A stretch of 64,000 nt of DNA from Plasmopara viticola (Eukaryota > Oomycota > Peronosporomycetes > Peronosporales > Peronosporaceae). The notes beneath the pieces were generated by a model. That model was not told where the DNA came from. It ran no database searches and saw nothing but the letters and a program-made list of their open reading frames with translations. The stretch's first letter is position 1; the number at the start of each line of letters is the position of its first letter. The translations under genes were made by a program, and so were the position numbers. The DNA lies in NCBI GenBank assembly GCA_001695595.3, contig MBPM02000015.1:806001-870000 (forward strand), written 5' to 3'. Shown piece by piece: positions 46,591-59,200 of the stretch.

Positions 46591-47251
46591 CCAATTTGAT
46601 ACAATTTTTAACACTCCTCCTCCTTCACCGCTTCGCCTGCTCACCGCCCAAAGCCTCGGCCAAAAACTGGCCAACACGAAAGCTTTTTTCACGACTGTGT
46701 TATATTGTAGCACTTGTTGGACAAGTTCACGAGTTCAAGATAAGGGTGCTCGAGGTTTCATTGCGAGGAGCGAGTCATCCTGTGCTTGTCAATACGAGCC
46801 ACATCGTAGGAAGTAGTAGATCATAAAGGGTAGACTTTTCAGCACGTTCAGTGTTTTATAATGTGGTTGCACGCTAGTGTTGTACAAAAAATCTGAAACT
46901 CCCTCAATTGGTCTGTGATTTAGTGCTTTTGCCTTTTGGTTCCTGTCTCGCTGCTGAAAATTCGGAGAAAGGCATTACCCACTTGGATTTGCTTGATCTA
47001 TATTCATCACCGCTGAGCTGTTTGGTTCGGCTTCGATGTATAAAGCACAAATCCGTTTTGAAATTCCACCTAGCTCCTAACGAGCCGTAATAAGAGGCTC
47101 GACAAGCTTCGTAAGGAATTGTTGCTGACAACAGTGAAACAACTGTAGCTTACCCAATTTAGCCGCAAAGAAATTTCGTGCAAAGGCTGTCATAGAAACA
47201 AACTGTCAAATTAAATGAGGCAGTTTCGGCTTAATATGACTCAACACGGAA

Positions 47252-47282
<31 letters not shown>

Positions 47283-48184
47283 AACGGATTGAGAGCTCTT
47301 TCTTGATTCTATGGGTGGTGGTGCCCTCGCATCAGCACTAAGGACCACGCGGCAATTTAATGTATCCCACAGAGTCAATGTATGGCCAGATGGGCTGCTA
47401 TATAGCACAAGGCTCGCATAAACTAGTGCCGCAAGATTTTTAATTACTTTCGGCAACGAGTTCTTCATGGCTGTCAAGGAATGGCGAAGCTAAATCTTCT
47501 CACTAGTTTCTGGGAATGTTCCGCTACGGAGATTCAAGCTGTATTTGTCGTCAGCTCGCTCAATCCCGAGAATTCTGGGCGCTTCGAGAATCAAGGATAT
47601 TATTGTTTGAGGACAGTATGGCATATGAAGCACTACGCAAGTATGCGGAATCACTTTTTTTGCTCAGAGCTTCCTAGCGAGACACCTTCAGTACGGAAAG
47701 AAATTAAGCACCCAACTTTGCTCAAGCCTGATTTAAAGCCAATATCTGTCAAATAATGGTGTCAGAACCCTGAAAGCATATAATAGTCCAAGCATGGATA
47801 AAGAAGATGGTTCAAGCAGGCACTATTCGACCAAGTACTTCTGAATTCGGCACCAACGTTTTGTGTTGAAAAGCCTGTTGAATGGCGCATTGTGCACGAT
47901 TATTGCCAGTCAAATCTAGCTGCGATCTTGCTGGAGATACCGATACCGCGTAGAAAGACTTCTTTCGCGCCATGGTCGGAAGTCATTGTTTCTGTGCAAG
48001 TATGTGAGCATGATTCAATAATTAATGAATAATTATAGAAAAATGCAACCGAATACGTAGTGCTTCCCCAATTGTCAGTTTTGTTATAAGGTTGCAGAAT
48101 TGGGTCATGGAGCTCTACCTTTTATAAAGTTGCCCATTCACTGCTTTTTCGACCTTATTTGAGTGTCAAGTTACTTCCATTGGA

Positions 48185-48204
48185 CTAAGCGGAAGTCCGC
48201 TTAG
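48185..48204. repeat. 9-bp palindrome inside the gypsy relic
   Basis: CTAAGCGGA, AG, TCCGCTTAG: perfect arms with a 2-nt centre, in the segment between the RT and RNase H remnants. Function unknown. Confidence 0.6.
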
Positions 48205-50483
48205 CCGGCATTTGCTGAAAAGTTTTCAGGAATAAAGGGGTGTGATGAGAATCTACTTTGACGTCATCTACGTGTTCACGCAAAGTCAGGATGTCACAAA
48301 CCACATTACGACTTAAGCCCGTTAACTTGAAAGGTGAAAGGAACAGCAAGTTCTCATCAAGTTTTCAAGGTGTCAGTTTTGTGCAGATGGGATCCCATGC
48401 CTAGGAGGATTTGTTGGACATAAATACATCCAAATTGGGGCCCGATGAGGTCAGATCTATTACAGAAGACGTGCGCCCGAGAAAAAAATGCAGATAGTGT
48501 ACTTCTTAGGACTACAATTGTTTTGGTCCTGCAAGCACTTTGCACAATTTGCAGGACCACTCCACGACACTCAGAAAAAAATGTCCACGAAAAGCGATAG
48601 AGCTCTCGGAAGATCAATTACGCTGCTATTTCATTCTCAAGTATCGTTTGACGCTCCCACCTCTACTTTGTCTTCTGGGCTTTTCGAAACTATTTGGTAT
48701 ACGAATGGAATCCACGAACTTGCAATCGGTGGAGTTTTGTTTCAAAAGGAGGGAGAGCTTGAGCATACGATTGCCTCACCAGTTGGAAGATGAAGCCAAC
48801 TGGAATTGTGAGTAAGAGCTACTTGCAATTATGCATGCTCTTAAAGTATGACGTGTGTTTCGATCCACCATTCACGGATAGAACGGATCCGAGATGATTT
48901 TGACGCAGAAGGCTACAAACGGCAGAGAAGCTTGACGATTTAATGAGCTTGTTTGATCAAGTTGATCCTCGGTAGAACAAACACCACGGCTGATGCCCCA
49001 CACAATCCAGATTTTGAACTCAAAGATGTCCAGTTTAGCCTGCAAGCGATATGAAAGCGGCTAAAAGCTGCGAGATTGTGGCGACGATCAGGATGAGTAA
49101 GATTACATTTGCTTAATTCGCAAAGACAATGTGCGTGTAATGGAGATCTCCAGCATATCATCAAAATGCCGAAAAAAGGGGATGGTGTGCCAAAGTAATC
49201 GATGCAGAAGAGTATTGAACATTCATACAAAAGACAAGGACGAGATTTAAAAACTGCATATTGCAGACGACGAAGATCTAAAATTCGCGTCATCTGTGAA
49301 AATCGCGAATCGAATCGGCAACGCCACCTAAAGTTCTTCAAGACCTATCGGGCCGAATGTCAAAAGTACTACTGGCCAAAAATGACGAAGTACATTCAGC
49401 GCTATGTGAACACTTGCAAAATAAGGCTGAGCAGACTAAATCGCCAGAATTACTTTAGTTTTTAGATGTGTCAAGAGGAAATTGAATCGACATTTCGATG
49501 GACCACTTTGCAACAGAGACCGCAAGTGGTTTCAAAGCCGTCATGGTAACTGTTGATCGTTCAATAAAAAAGTCTATGTTTGTCGCTACGGCGACAACTG
49601 ACAGTACTGCAGTATGAAAAAAAATATGAAGAAGGAGGGCATGCGACACTATTTTTACAACTAGATGTATCAAGCAATCTTGTCTGCTGTGCGAATACAA
49701 CACAATTTGACTCTGGCATTCGGGTAATAAACGGATGGACAAATGAAAACAACTAACTGTTCTGCTGGAAATTTTCTTCGAGGCGTCGGCAACAAACAGT
49801 CAAGTGATGACTTTTGCACTGTGCGGAGGTACCCTCAAATCGACGCGTGCGCTGAGAATATGTTTCTTATAAATGGCATTAGATCTAAAGATTTACAGAT
49901 CGAGAAAAAACTAGCAAAAGAGTTTTTTTCACGCTAAGAAATGTTGCTTAAGGTCGCACACGACCGGATGAGCGAAGCACAAAAACGCATGAAGTACTAT
50001 TAGACTTGTCCAAGAAATCCAGGCTGGCGATATGGGCTTTGGGACAGTAAGAATCTGGATTATCGTCACGAAGGCTTTGCCCAGTAGAGAAAGGCGTACC
50101 AAGATATATTAGCCCATTTTCGATCGTAGAAGAAATTTCGCGAGGATCCCATGAGTTGAAATAATGGAGGAATCGAAGCTACATCCAGTTTTTCACTTAT
50201 CACTGTTAAAGCCGTATCGACAAAGCGTCGGCAAAGTGTATTTTAGCCAATGGCTCCGTACGAAAGATCGTTAAAGCCGTAATTGGACACCGTAAGTGCA
50301 AGGAAGATCTACAGCATGGCTTGGTTAATCCGAGAAAAAAGCCATTTGGAAGCCCGTGGTATATGTCAAGCAGGTTCCGGACTCATAGACTTCTACCTGG
50401 GACCCAACAAGATAAGCCCTATCTTTTAAAATAGTCACCTTCGTGAAGGGAGGTCATGTAACGTTATAGCCGTTATAAACAAA

Positions 50484-50516
50484 TTTGCCGGCAACGACCA
50501 AAACGTTGCCGGCAAA
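50484..50516. repeat. 13-bp perfect hairpin near the 3' LTR start
   Basis: TTTGCCGGCAACG (50484-50496), loop ACCAAAA, CGTTGCCGGCAAA (50504-50516). It starts about 28 nt after the presumed TGTAACG start of the 3' LTR. The stem is GC-rich and perfectly conserved although the element around it is heavily mutated. Confidence 0.75.
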
Positions 50517-50880
50517 GTGCATATGCATTGGTACTTTCCAAAATAATAGACACTTACACAAATTCGGACAAGATCAATTATTAATAGTAGGAGAAGTGGA
50601 TGTGTAAAAAGCCAGATGGAGTAAAGAACTATGATTGGAATAAGGATGGTGGCACAAGATGGCCAAGAGACACCACTTTGGCTGTAGCAAGACTAGAAAT
50701 CGTAAAAGCTCCCTATTCAATATCACTTCTCAATGTGGTCTAAATAAAACATCCTCCCAACGACGTCGCCCTGCTCACCGCCCAAGTTTTGTCCGAATTA
50801 GAAACTTAAGAAAGCTTCCTCCACGACTATCCTTAACCCTTGACAAACTAGTGTGAGCTGCACACCCTTCCACAGATTGC

Positions 50881-52400
50881 AGACTCGAACGATGGGATGT
50901 AAATCAAGTTTCTTGTATAATTGTCGTTTGTAATGACGCATTTTTCCATATTAAATCGGTAAGAAACATGCATCAATTAATTTTCGAGAAATAACAGCTA
51001 ATCAATCCGTAAGAAGCATCATAAAATTTGTGCTTATGCGATCATTCTACAAGAAAAAAAGCAGATTTTGCGGTGTTAATTTATCACTTTACATGTTGGG
51101 AACATCAAAAGTCGTTAAAATCTTTATGGCTCTGGTTGAATTCACTACTTGTCGCTGGAAATTTCCAGGAGCCTGAGTGCATTTCCACCAAGCACATTGC
51201 TTTTCTTAACTAAAAAGAAAAGTATTATATCGTCCGACATGTAAAGTCGATCGCAAACCGCGCAATACGATGAACAAGTACGCTCAAATTTAACGAAGTT
51301 GCCTTTGGTGCCTGTTAGAGATATACGAAATTTTAATGGATCGTCGAATTCTGCTGATTTTATGAATGTCATTGTTAGATAAATTAATTAATCGACTCGG
51401 TAATTATTTTGTGCGGTCTTATCGACAGACACAATTTCCGAGCACTGGTTAAATGTGCTCAGTGAATGTGGGTTGAAGATAGAGTTTTGTAGTTTGGAAT
51501 ACCTTACATTTCCTCATTTCCTTCCTTTTCGAAGCGAGCGTGATTTTTTGCTACGATATAGCTGAAGACCAATCTATGATTATTTATAAACTCAAAACTT
51601 TAGTATCTGATATCGTTCATAATGCAAGGGGCATCAATTTGACGGATTTGCGGTCCATGACAGTGAATTCAATGCTGGTAACAATATGATTTAGTCATTT
51701 GATTCCACCGACCACGTGATCGATTTGTCACCAGAAATTTAATGTCGTTTTTGTGGACCGCAACATTGCAATCGAAATACGTGCTTCACTCACATTTGGT
51801 AGTCATTTTTGCTTGTCAGTCGTCATCTCGTTTGCACTGAACTTAGCATCGATTTGATTTGGATTGCAAATGATAAAATTGTACAGTTTTGGTTTCTAAT
51901 CAATATTTCACGCCCGACTCGTGCAACTGCTTGTGTGCAAATTTAAAAATTGCAGACCCATCACCATGGCTAATCACCAGACAAAGCGACTTGTTGTTTT
52001 GCTACCAACAATCTACAAATCATAGATGAAAGTCACATAAAAGCATCATATCTGCTCCATATAGTAAGTACTGTCAAGCCAATGCTCGTAATGGCGCCCG
52101 TGATATACATATTTATATTGCTTTTTACATTTTAAATCAATAACCGTCGTGCAACTGGTTTGACTACAGCTGATGTGACAAGCTTGATTTGATTAAAGAT
52201 TTACAATTGATAAATCACTTGCTTTTCACCTGGCTATTTACAAATGCTTCGAAATTTCTTTCGACAATTCGTTTGCCCACTGGCTCAGCAACTAGACCGA
52301 CAATGCGCTTTACAATCTCGAAGCAATAATTTGACCAGCAAGGTTTGGCCTTGTAGCACGCACGGACACATTTTTTACATAGCACGTTGCACGAAAAGCT
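50881..52400. other. Gene-free AT-rich stretch
   Basis: I see no recognisable gene or repeat signature. Short frames only. Confidence 0.4.
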
Positions 52401-52519
52401 ACCATGATCTCGATTATCTGTGTTTCGTGCTGTGGCCTTTCCCTAAAAAAAAATAAAGCTCTGTCAATGGACAATTCCAATTTTCTCAGACAAATAGTGG
52501 AAGGGCAAAATGAGAACAC

Positions 52520-53840
52520 ATCCAGCTGGTGCATAAAAAAGTTGACGCGCATTCGTGGGACTGCGGCAGCTTCAGTGCAAGCAAGTGTGGATGTCGAGGA
52601 TGTGAAAGGCTTTCGCAACAAGATCCACGCACAACCTCGAGGAATAGCCATGCTTGCTGACGTTGCACCGATTCAAAATTTAAGCGGCACAATGGCGTAT
52701 GACGCTAAAGAAGAGCCTTTGAAATAGATATATTTAATTGGTACGTTGAGTGGATCGGAGGATAACGCGCTTATTGTGGTAGGGCCACAGAAGGTTACAA
52801 GTAGTTTCAGGTAGAAAAAAAGGCAGCGAATGACAGCCATCGATCCTTATCAGTTAAATGAATTGGTCACAATCGCACAGCAACTTCACGGTGCTAAGAT
52901 GGGTACATTATTATAGAATCTTTGGTACAGCATCCGACAATGGGTTGTACATCCAGCAGGAGTACGGAGACCTCCATGACATCATTATTCGACGATTGAG
53001 GTCAACTAGATCGCTGCGTATTATTCTTAATGCTTGTTTTCCTAAATTGAAAAGTCGGTGAATGGGGTGTTCTTGCTAGTTTTATTCTGTTGGAGCAAAA
53101 GGATGTTGCCTGTCGCCGGCTTGGTGATGAGGTAATCTACTTTATTTACAGCAGGAATGGTTACCGGTGCTCACGCTTGCCGCATACTGGAAAAACCGAA
53201 TATTGGATGGTTATGAAGCTGGTGAGTCATTGTGGTCATGTGACTTCGACCGGGCATTTTTATTTAGCAGTCCGCGCACGAAAAATCACAACGAGTTAAA
53301 AAAAGGGGCTTTAAGGTGTGTATAATTGCATGGATCAAATCCGAGTGCCAAGATTTTCCCATACAATTCTTTTAAATTATCAAAATGAGTAATAACGAAG
53401 ATCCACAGATTTTCGTTCCTAGTCCTTAAAAGTTGAATGACTTGGTAAAACGATTGAAGTAGGATATCCCGTACGATGAACTGAAGAAGTAAAACCGTCG
53501 TTACAAACACGATGTATTCGATGTTCGGATATGACACACAATGCTTCACATATATCGAGATGAGAACATGCCCAGCACTCCTATTTGACGTATATTTTTC
53601 TGATAGGTGAGTCATTCATGAATTCGCGTTATGATTGCCCGTTATCAAGTTGGATCCGCTGACGAAGTTGGCTCGTTGTTGCGAACTTAAGCCCCGAATT
53701 TGCTTTCATAGTGAAGCAAAAAAAAAGGTTAGTTTCTACTGCCAAAAACTGCCAGTAATGAGGTTTGTATGAAAGCACTCGAAGGAAGCAACGTCGTATG
53801 GGTTATAATGGTCAGTTGAATACAACGTTCAAGGCCATTT
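52520..53840 (+). pseudogene. CRN-like pseudogene (copy D, most decayed)
   Basis: The plus strand reads ASVDVEDVKGFRNKIHAQ (about 52570), YDAKEEPLK, then RQRMTAIDP and LVTIAQQLHGAKMG, FGTASDNGLYIQQEYGDLHD (about 52922), GVFLL, ARTKNHNE, and CMKALEGSNV (about 53766). The Walker A segment is missing or destroyed. Many stops; the longest frame is 107 codons. Same family and domain order as copies B and C. It begins with a 107-codon frame (52404-52727) whose first part (CCGLSLKKNKALSMDNSNF) is not shared with the others. Confidence 0.7.
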
Positions 53841-53869
53841 AATCGTCATACGAACTTTATATGAAATGA

Positions 53870-54240
53870 GAAGCCTTTCTGGATACGGAATGAAGACCGA
53901 AAAATCTAAAGGCCTGACGGACCTTTATGGCGAAGTGAGCCATAAAAATCCTAGTTGGATCTATCTCTGTTTGCTTTCGCACGAGGAATCCGAATTGCGC
54001 CATAACGTTACCTTCTATTGCGGTAGATTTCGAGCCTGGCCACCCGCTCAAAAGCACAGACTTAGGAGTACGCAACCACTCAGCCTAATGACTAGTACTA
54101 TGGTTGTTGAAGGTATAGTCATACACCGAATGGCTACCCGTACTTGTCTAACCAACTAGAGCGCGGGAACAGCGGCTTGAAGAGACAATGAATGCACTTC
54201 AGGACTGTCATGAGGCTCGTAAAATTGAGGTTTCTAAATA
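53870..54240. repeat. Dispersed repeat Y, copy 2 (inverted match to 26.81-27.15 kb)
   Basis: The minus strand of this block matches the plus strand of copy 1. It follows the CRN relic D directly and precedes repeat X copy 2, whereas copy 1 lies after repeat X copy 1, so the X/Y arrangement has been shuffled between the two places. Confidence 0.75.
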
Positions 54241-54479
54241 GATTTCTGAGCGACCCCTGCATGAATGTTAATTGCGCTTATATCGCTGTTATTTGATTGA
54301 CAGAGCACGGGTTCTGGAATCGGAATAGCTCCGACAAAGAGTTGTTTTGTTTTGCTTATGAAATTAGACCCCATCCTTTTACATTAGAAAACTAGCAATA
54401 CTTCAATCAATTTTCTTGCACGTGCTTGCCTGAAAACTCCATTAGTCGGGTGCAATCAAGTCTCCAACCACCGTTGCCG

Positions 54480-55230
54480 AAAAAAGACAATTGATGGTGC
54501 TAAAAGAGCCAGCATCAGAATGCTTTAAGGAATTGATTTGGCAGGCTTCGTTCTTCTTCCCTGACGAGTCGAAACAGTAAGTCTCTCCTACAGCATTTAG
54601 TCGTATGGTATCGGCTGCACGGAATCAAAGATAAAATAAGGGAACCATCTCATTGAAGTCTTCACTGTTTAAGGCGGCTAATAAAGCTAGCCCGTTCATG
54701 ACGAGAACTAACTTGCCATGAAGTTCGCGTTAAAAAAACCGAGCGAATAGTTAGAGCTCTAACCCTTTGTGGTCTTTTGGAACGCGCATTCTCGAGGAAG
54801 GCGGTAAGTGTGTTTTTTGGTTTTAAGGAATGTGGTGTCAATAAAAACCCGCGGGTTTTAGGCAGTTTTTGGCGAGCGCTGTTACGATACCCACAAGCTA
54901 ATATCAACAGCAGGCCATTCTCCGGTGGGTAGTTAGACAGAAAGAATTGTCTGCTTTACGACGCAATGCGCAGTATATGCGCTTAGTTGCCACATTCGTG
55001 TTTTGACAAATTATCAAAGGTTGATTTTGTGCTCAGCAATGCAGTTCTTGCTTCTACAGAAGCTGCACTTTTTATGTGAATATAGTGAGGCACCCTCAAG
55101 TTTTGCTGGCTTATTGAACAATTAATTGTGAAGGACATTAAAAAACCCTAAGGATTCTCATTTGAAGACAACTTTTTACAAACACCTTAGTTGGATTTTG
55201 CGTATTGATAATTAGCGAGGCGAGAGAAGC
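54480..55230. repeat. Dispersed repeat family X, copy 2 (direct match to 25.84-26.67 kb)
   Basis: Same landmark order as copy 1, ending near GATAATTAGCGAGGC, which both copies share. By eye about 75-80% identical. No intact open frame. Confidence 0.75.
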
Positions 55231-56169
55231 ATCGGGGCATTTTGTCAGTATAATGACACTAAGCTTGTACATTTATAAAACGAACTAATACAAAACGATG
55301 AGTACGTAGGTTGGAAAAGCGAATCAAGTACGTGTGGCGAGCATCTGCCTCTCAACGTCGAAAAAGACTTTGTGGTCGAAAACTTTAATCCAGATTTATC
55401 TCATTGTAATTCCTCACAAAGAGAATTTACAATGCTGTACATCCATTCCTTGTACTTTCAAACAGATATAAGGACCGATAGGGTGTCTACCGTACATCTA
55501 AAGCCACCACCTACGCTACAAAAGTCCGACTTCATAGTAAGACCCTTGACAGTCTCCCCATTAAAAGTTTGAATGCATCCAATGGGAGAAGTGAGAGCGT
55601 ACATTGATCTTGACATTTGTTTGAAGGTTGAAGAACCAGTGAGTTACCATACTTAAACAGAAAATAAATTTCTTAGTGTACTTCCTCATCACAGTCATAG
55701 ATTTCTAAGCTAAGTGGTGTATCTTCGACAGAAATCGCTGTTGCATCGCCATGAGTGGTCAAGCAGTCTGCTTCACTATAGAGCAGACCCATCAGATCCA
55801 TCTAAATCAATTTGAATTAATTTTTATTATTTTCTCGGCCAGCGGTCATTCGAGCCAGAACATGACCCTTTTTTCAGATTTAATATATATCGATGGCTCC
55901 ACATGTACAATTTTATGGATTAACCTGTGAGATCTAGCAGTAAATTAATTGTTGGCTCACAAATTGGCTCATTTATAGAGCCTTCCGGAACCGGCAAATT
56001 GTTGGAACTGCATACGCCTCGACTTTGGAGTTTCCTACCCAAAAATTGGAGTCAACTGATGTTAGTGTGCGGTCTGACATAGAAGATACATTGAACGACT
56101 GGTCTAATTACTATTACTAAGGCACAGACAGCAACCTGTGCATGCAAACGGGGTATGAATATCAATTTC
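55231..56169. other. Region with one short protein-like frame
   Basis: A frame around 55345-55572 reads HLPLNVEKDFVVENFNPDL and onward to IRTDRVSTVHLKPPP. It lacks an upstream ATG in a good context and I recognise no family. Otherwise AT-rich and empty. Confidence 0.3.
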
Positions 56170-56255
56170 TTTCAAACACTAAGGCTTTTAAAAGAGACCT
56201 GCGACTCACCGTTTTCAAACACTAAGGCTTTTAAAAGAGACCTGCGACTCACCGT
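56170..56255. repeat. Perfect 43-bp tandem duplication
   Basis: A 43-bp unit starting TTTCAAACACTAAGGC and ending CGACTCACCGT occurs twice in direct succession (56170-56212 and 56213-56255) without a mismatch, followed by the first four bases of a third unit. The perfect identity means it is very recent, or an assembly slip. Confidence 0.9.
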
Positions 56256-56259
56256 TTTC

Positions 56260-59200
56260 TCTTGACATTAATTTCTTATGCAATAATGACCGCTTCTGCT
56301 GAAGCCAATACCAAACTGTCCTCAATGGATGGTCTTACGACACATGGCTGCTGTACACACTGCGGAGTTTGAGCACGGAGGCACCACATTCGTGGGCCGA
56401 CAAGTCGTCAGAAGCTGAGGTTGCGCTAAACAATTAAGCTCACGCATCTTGGCACATATCTGAATGAGCAGCGCCGCTTGAGGTTTTGCTAGCTTAGCCT
56501 TTTCCATCGCACGTTTCTGTCGGCATGGTTTGAGGGTCACATTGAGATCAATAAGACTTAGCCAAGTGCCGATCGAAGGAAAACGGATGTTGGCCTGAAC
56601 AACAAGACCTGTTATATTCAATAACTTTGCCAACAAAAACAATTGATAGTACGTATGTCGCTATGAGTATTTGCTCTTTTAACGTTGGCGTGTGAGATGT
56701 CTTTGGTAATTAAGAAATACTGCTGAACGACACGGCAGTGCCAAAACCAAGTTATCCATGGAAACGGCACATGGTCATAAATGGTTTATTATGCGGAGAA
56801 TCGTGAGTGCAGATATTGACACAATTACTTGAATAGCGAACTAGAAATTTAAGCAAAAATTGACACTAAATGTTGCTGATCAATATTCAGAGTCTACATT
56901 GGTCCCATCGTGAATGGCAATACTCACTGCTGCGAACCAAAGCAATCTTGATATACGAAAGCAGAAGCGCTGTTGTATTATGTCTCCATACGCGCTCTTT
57001 ATCGCCAACCAACCTGTTCCAGACGAATAGGTTTACCACGCTGCAAAATGCAAGAAAAGGCCACGCTATGAAATTGTTACTGATGTTGGTGGGCTCAATT
57101 GTTCATATCGCTCAAAGCTAATGTACTGTTCGGAGAGCTGAAAAGCTTGCATTTTGACCTATTTGCATCAGTTTGCCAATATTTGCTAAGCTGTGCACAT
57201 TAGGAATGCGCTGGCACGACACGAAAGCACTTTTCTCAAACAGATGTATTACTAAGTAACTGCATGTCACGTTTCAGAATACGCACGGCCTACGCACCAC
57301 GAATATCAGATGCAATGAGCAGGCTTAACTTCCGTCGGTCTATTTCTAAGTGTAAATTGTCAAAAGAGCTCCTTTTGCGATAAACTAAGAGTCATTGTTC
57401 GCTAGACTTCGGATGTATAGTTTTGAAAGAAATAGTCAAAAAACCTCTCCAAAAATAAATAATACACTTCATACACCGCATTTTTGTCTTCTCATTTCAG
57501 TTTGTCTGATTTTAGACATCGTAAGTTAAAAAAGGCAGACAAAAAAATTAACTTCTCGTTGCTGTGCACAAAAAAGTGAAGCATCTATGATATTGTGAAA
57601 TAACTCAATAATTTTTCAACAGCAATGAACCATTTGACAAAGTTGTTGCTATCTCACTTTGAAGCTATTTAAAACCTGCTCGCCTATTTCTCATTGCAAA
57701 ATGCGTCTTGTTTTATCTAGCTTAGCACTGCGCAACAACTTTACGTAAAACGTGAATAAGAAATTTGATTGGGGACATGAAACACGAAGTTTGCAGATAT
57801 GGCAACATTTTTCTTTCATCAAATTCAAATTCCGACCGCGATTTGCGGTATTTTTGCAAAGCCATAATAATTGTTTTTGTCGAAGATTGGCAGCTATATT
57901 ATCTTTCCACGATGCGCTTATCCCCAAGTGAAAGCTAGTATAATGACTATAACATTATTTTGCTTTAACACAACAAATTCGTCTCTATGTCTTTTGCTTA
58001 AGATAATTTGCTGTCACTATATTTATATGCTAAATAGAAATAATGAGCTTCTTAAAGATAACGAAACAGATTCTTTGGGTACATGACCACGTCTAATGTA
58101 TTTTATGACAGATAACTTTACCATCCCACATATTACATGGCCTACACAAACCAACTAGCCGAACGTTTCTTAGGATGCCATGAGATTGACATAAAAGTCA
58201 AGCTCATTCTTTAGCCTCGGCAGCGTACGGCTATCCGTCAATGCTCCATATTCTCTGGGGTATCCTCTTTGTCAAGCGCGCCAAAGAGAGGCGAAGACCT
58301 TCGGCCAACCATTCGTCTTAAAATTGTTGGGAAGGAGCGAGGTCTTTCGGAAGAGAGCCTAGCCGTCAAAACTTTGGAAAAGATATAAACCGACGAGCTT
58401 CGCGCTCTTTTTAAATAATGTGTTTGCAGTCTTGGCTTGTTAAATATTGACATATTCGTGAAGGGTTTGGTAAATCATGGTCTCATCTCGTAGACTCATG
58501 AGCATCGAGCAGGCACGTTTGACGCTTTACTGAAAAAAGAAGTCAGTCTTATGCTACGGCTTTATGAGCACAATAATGGAGCTTTGTCACTGCTCGCTAA
58601 TTGAAAGGGTGTTGAAACAGGAATTTGGTGGATCTAGGTGTGAGGTTTCTCGACTTTGGTAGCGGCGATATTCTGGCTGTGGGCCTGGACGCGAGGTATA
58701 AGCTTGTTATCACCAGGAAGTCTTGGATTTTAAGTGCCACCCACTTTGCTCCTGGAATGTCTTCGATGACACCTCTACCACAAAGCAGAAGCGCTATTGA
58801 GGTAGATACTGCATGTTGTTGGTCAACAATTTGAAAGTAAGAATAGCAGGGATTGACACTGGTGGTGTGGAGATTTAGAATAATTAGTTGTAGAGTGGTA
58901 CGTAAACTATCAAGCGACAATTGTACAAATCAGCCTTCGCTACATGGTGGAAATGGTATGGTCGGCGCTGTCCAAGTTGATATGAACTGGACCGTTTTAC
59001 TGCGCGTACTAAGAACGTAGCTCACTGAGAGGTACTCGCGATATACAGCACTCGCTGCATCACACGAGTGACATTATTGACTTCAAGCGAAGGCAAATCC
59101 TATCACTAGGCACATTAACCACTAAATATTGCTCGCAGAATGTAACACTTGGCGCATAGCCCTAACGGCGTGATTGCTTTCAGCAAAGATATAAAGTGCG

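Larger units (their letters stand above)
46590..50880 (+). mobile_element. Degenerate Ty3/gypsy LTR retrotransposon
   Basis: Pol remnants occur in the order of Ty3/gypsy elements, all on the plus strand and full of stops. Protease/RT linker SELPSETPSVRKEIKH is near 47670. Reverse transcriptase start GTIRPSTSEFGTNVLCVEK and VEWRIVHDYCQ is at 47820-47920. RNase H-like sequence (LEDEANWNCE...YLQLCMLLKYD) is at 48780-48850. The integrase zinc-binding stretch YYWPKMTKYIQRYVNTC is at 49370-49420, the core remnant ETASGFKAVMVTVDRS near 49520, TDGQMKTTN near 49735, and an AHDRMSEAQKRMKYY tail near 49975. Possible LTR remnants share CCTGCTCACCGCCCAA at 46646 and 50770. A TGTAACG start near 50456 follows a purine run. 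The element is inactive: no frame exceeds about 100 codons. Confidence 0.8.
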
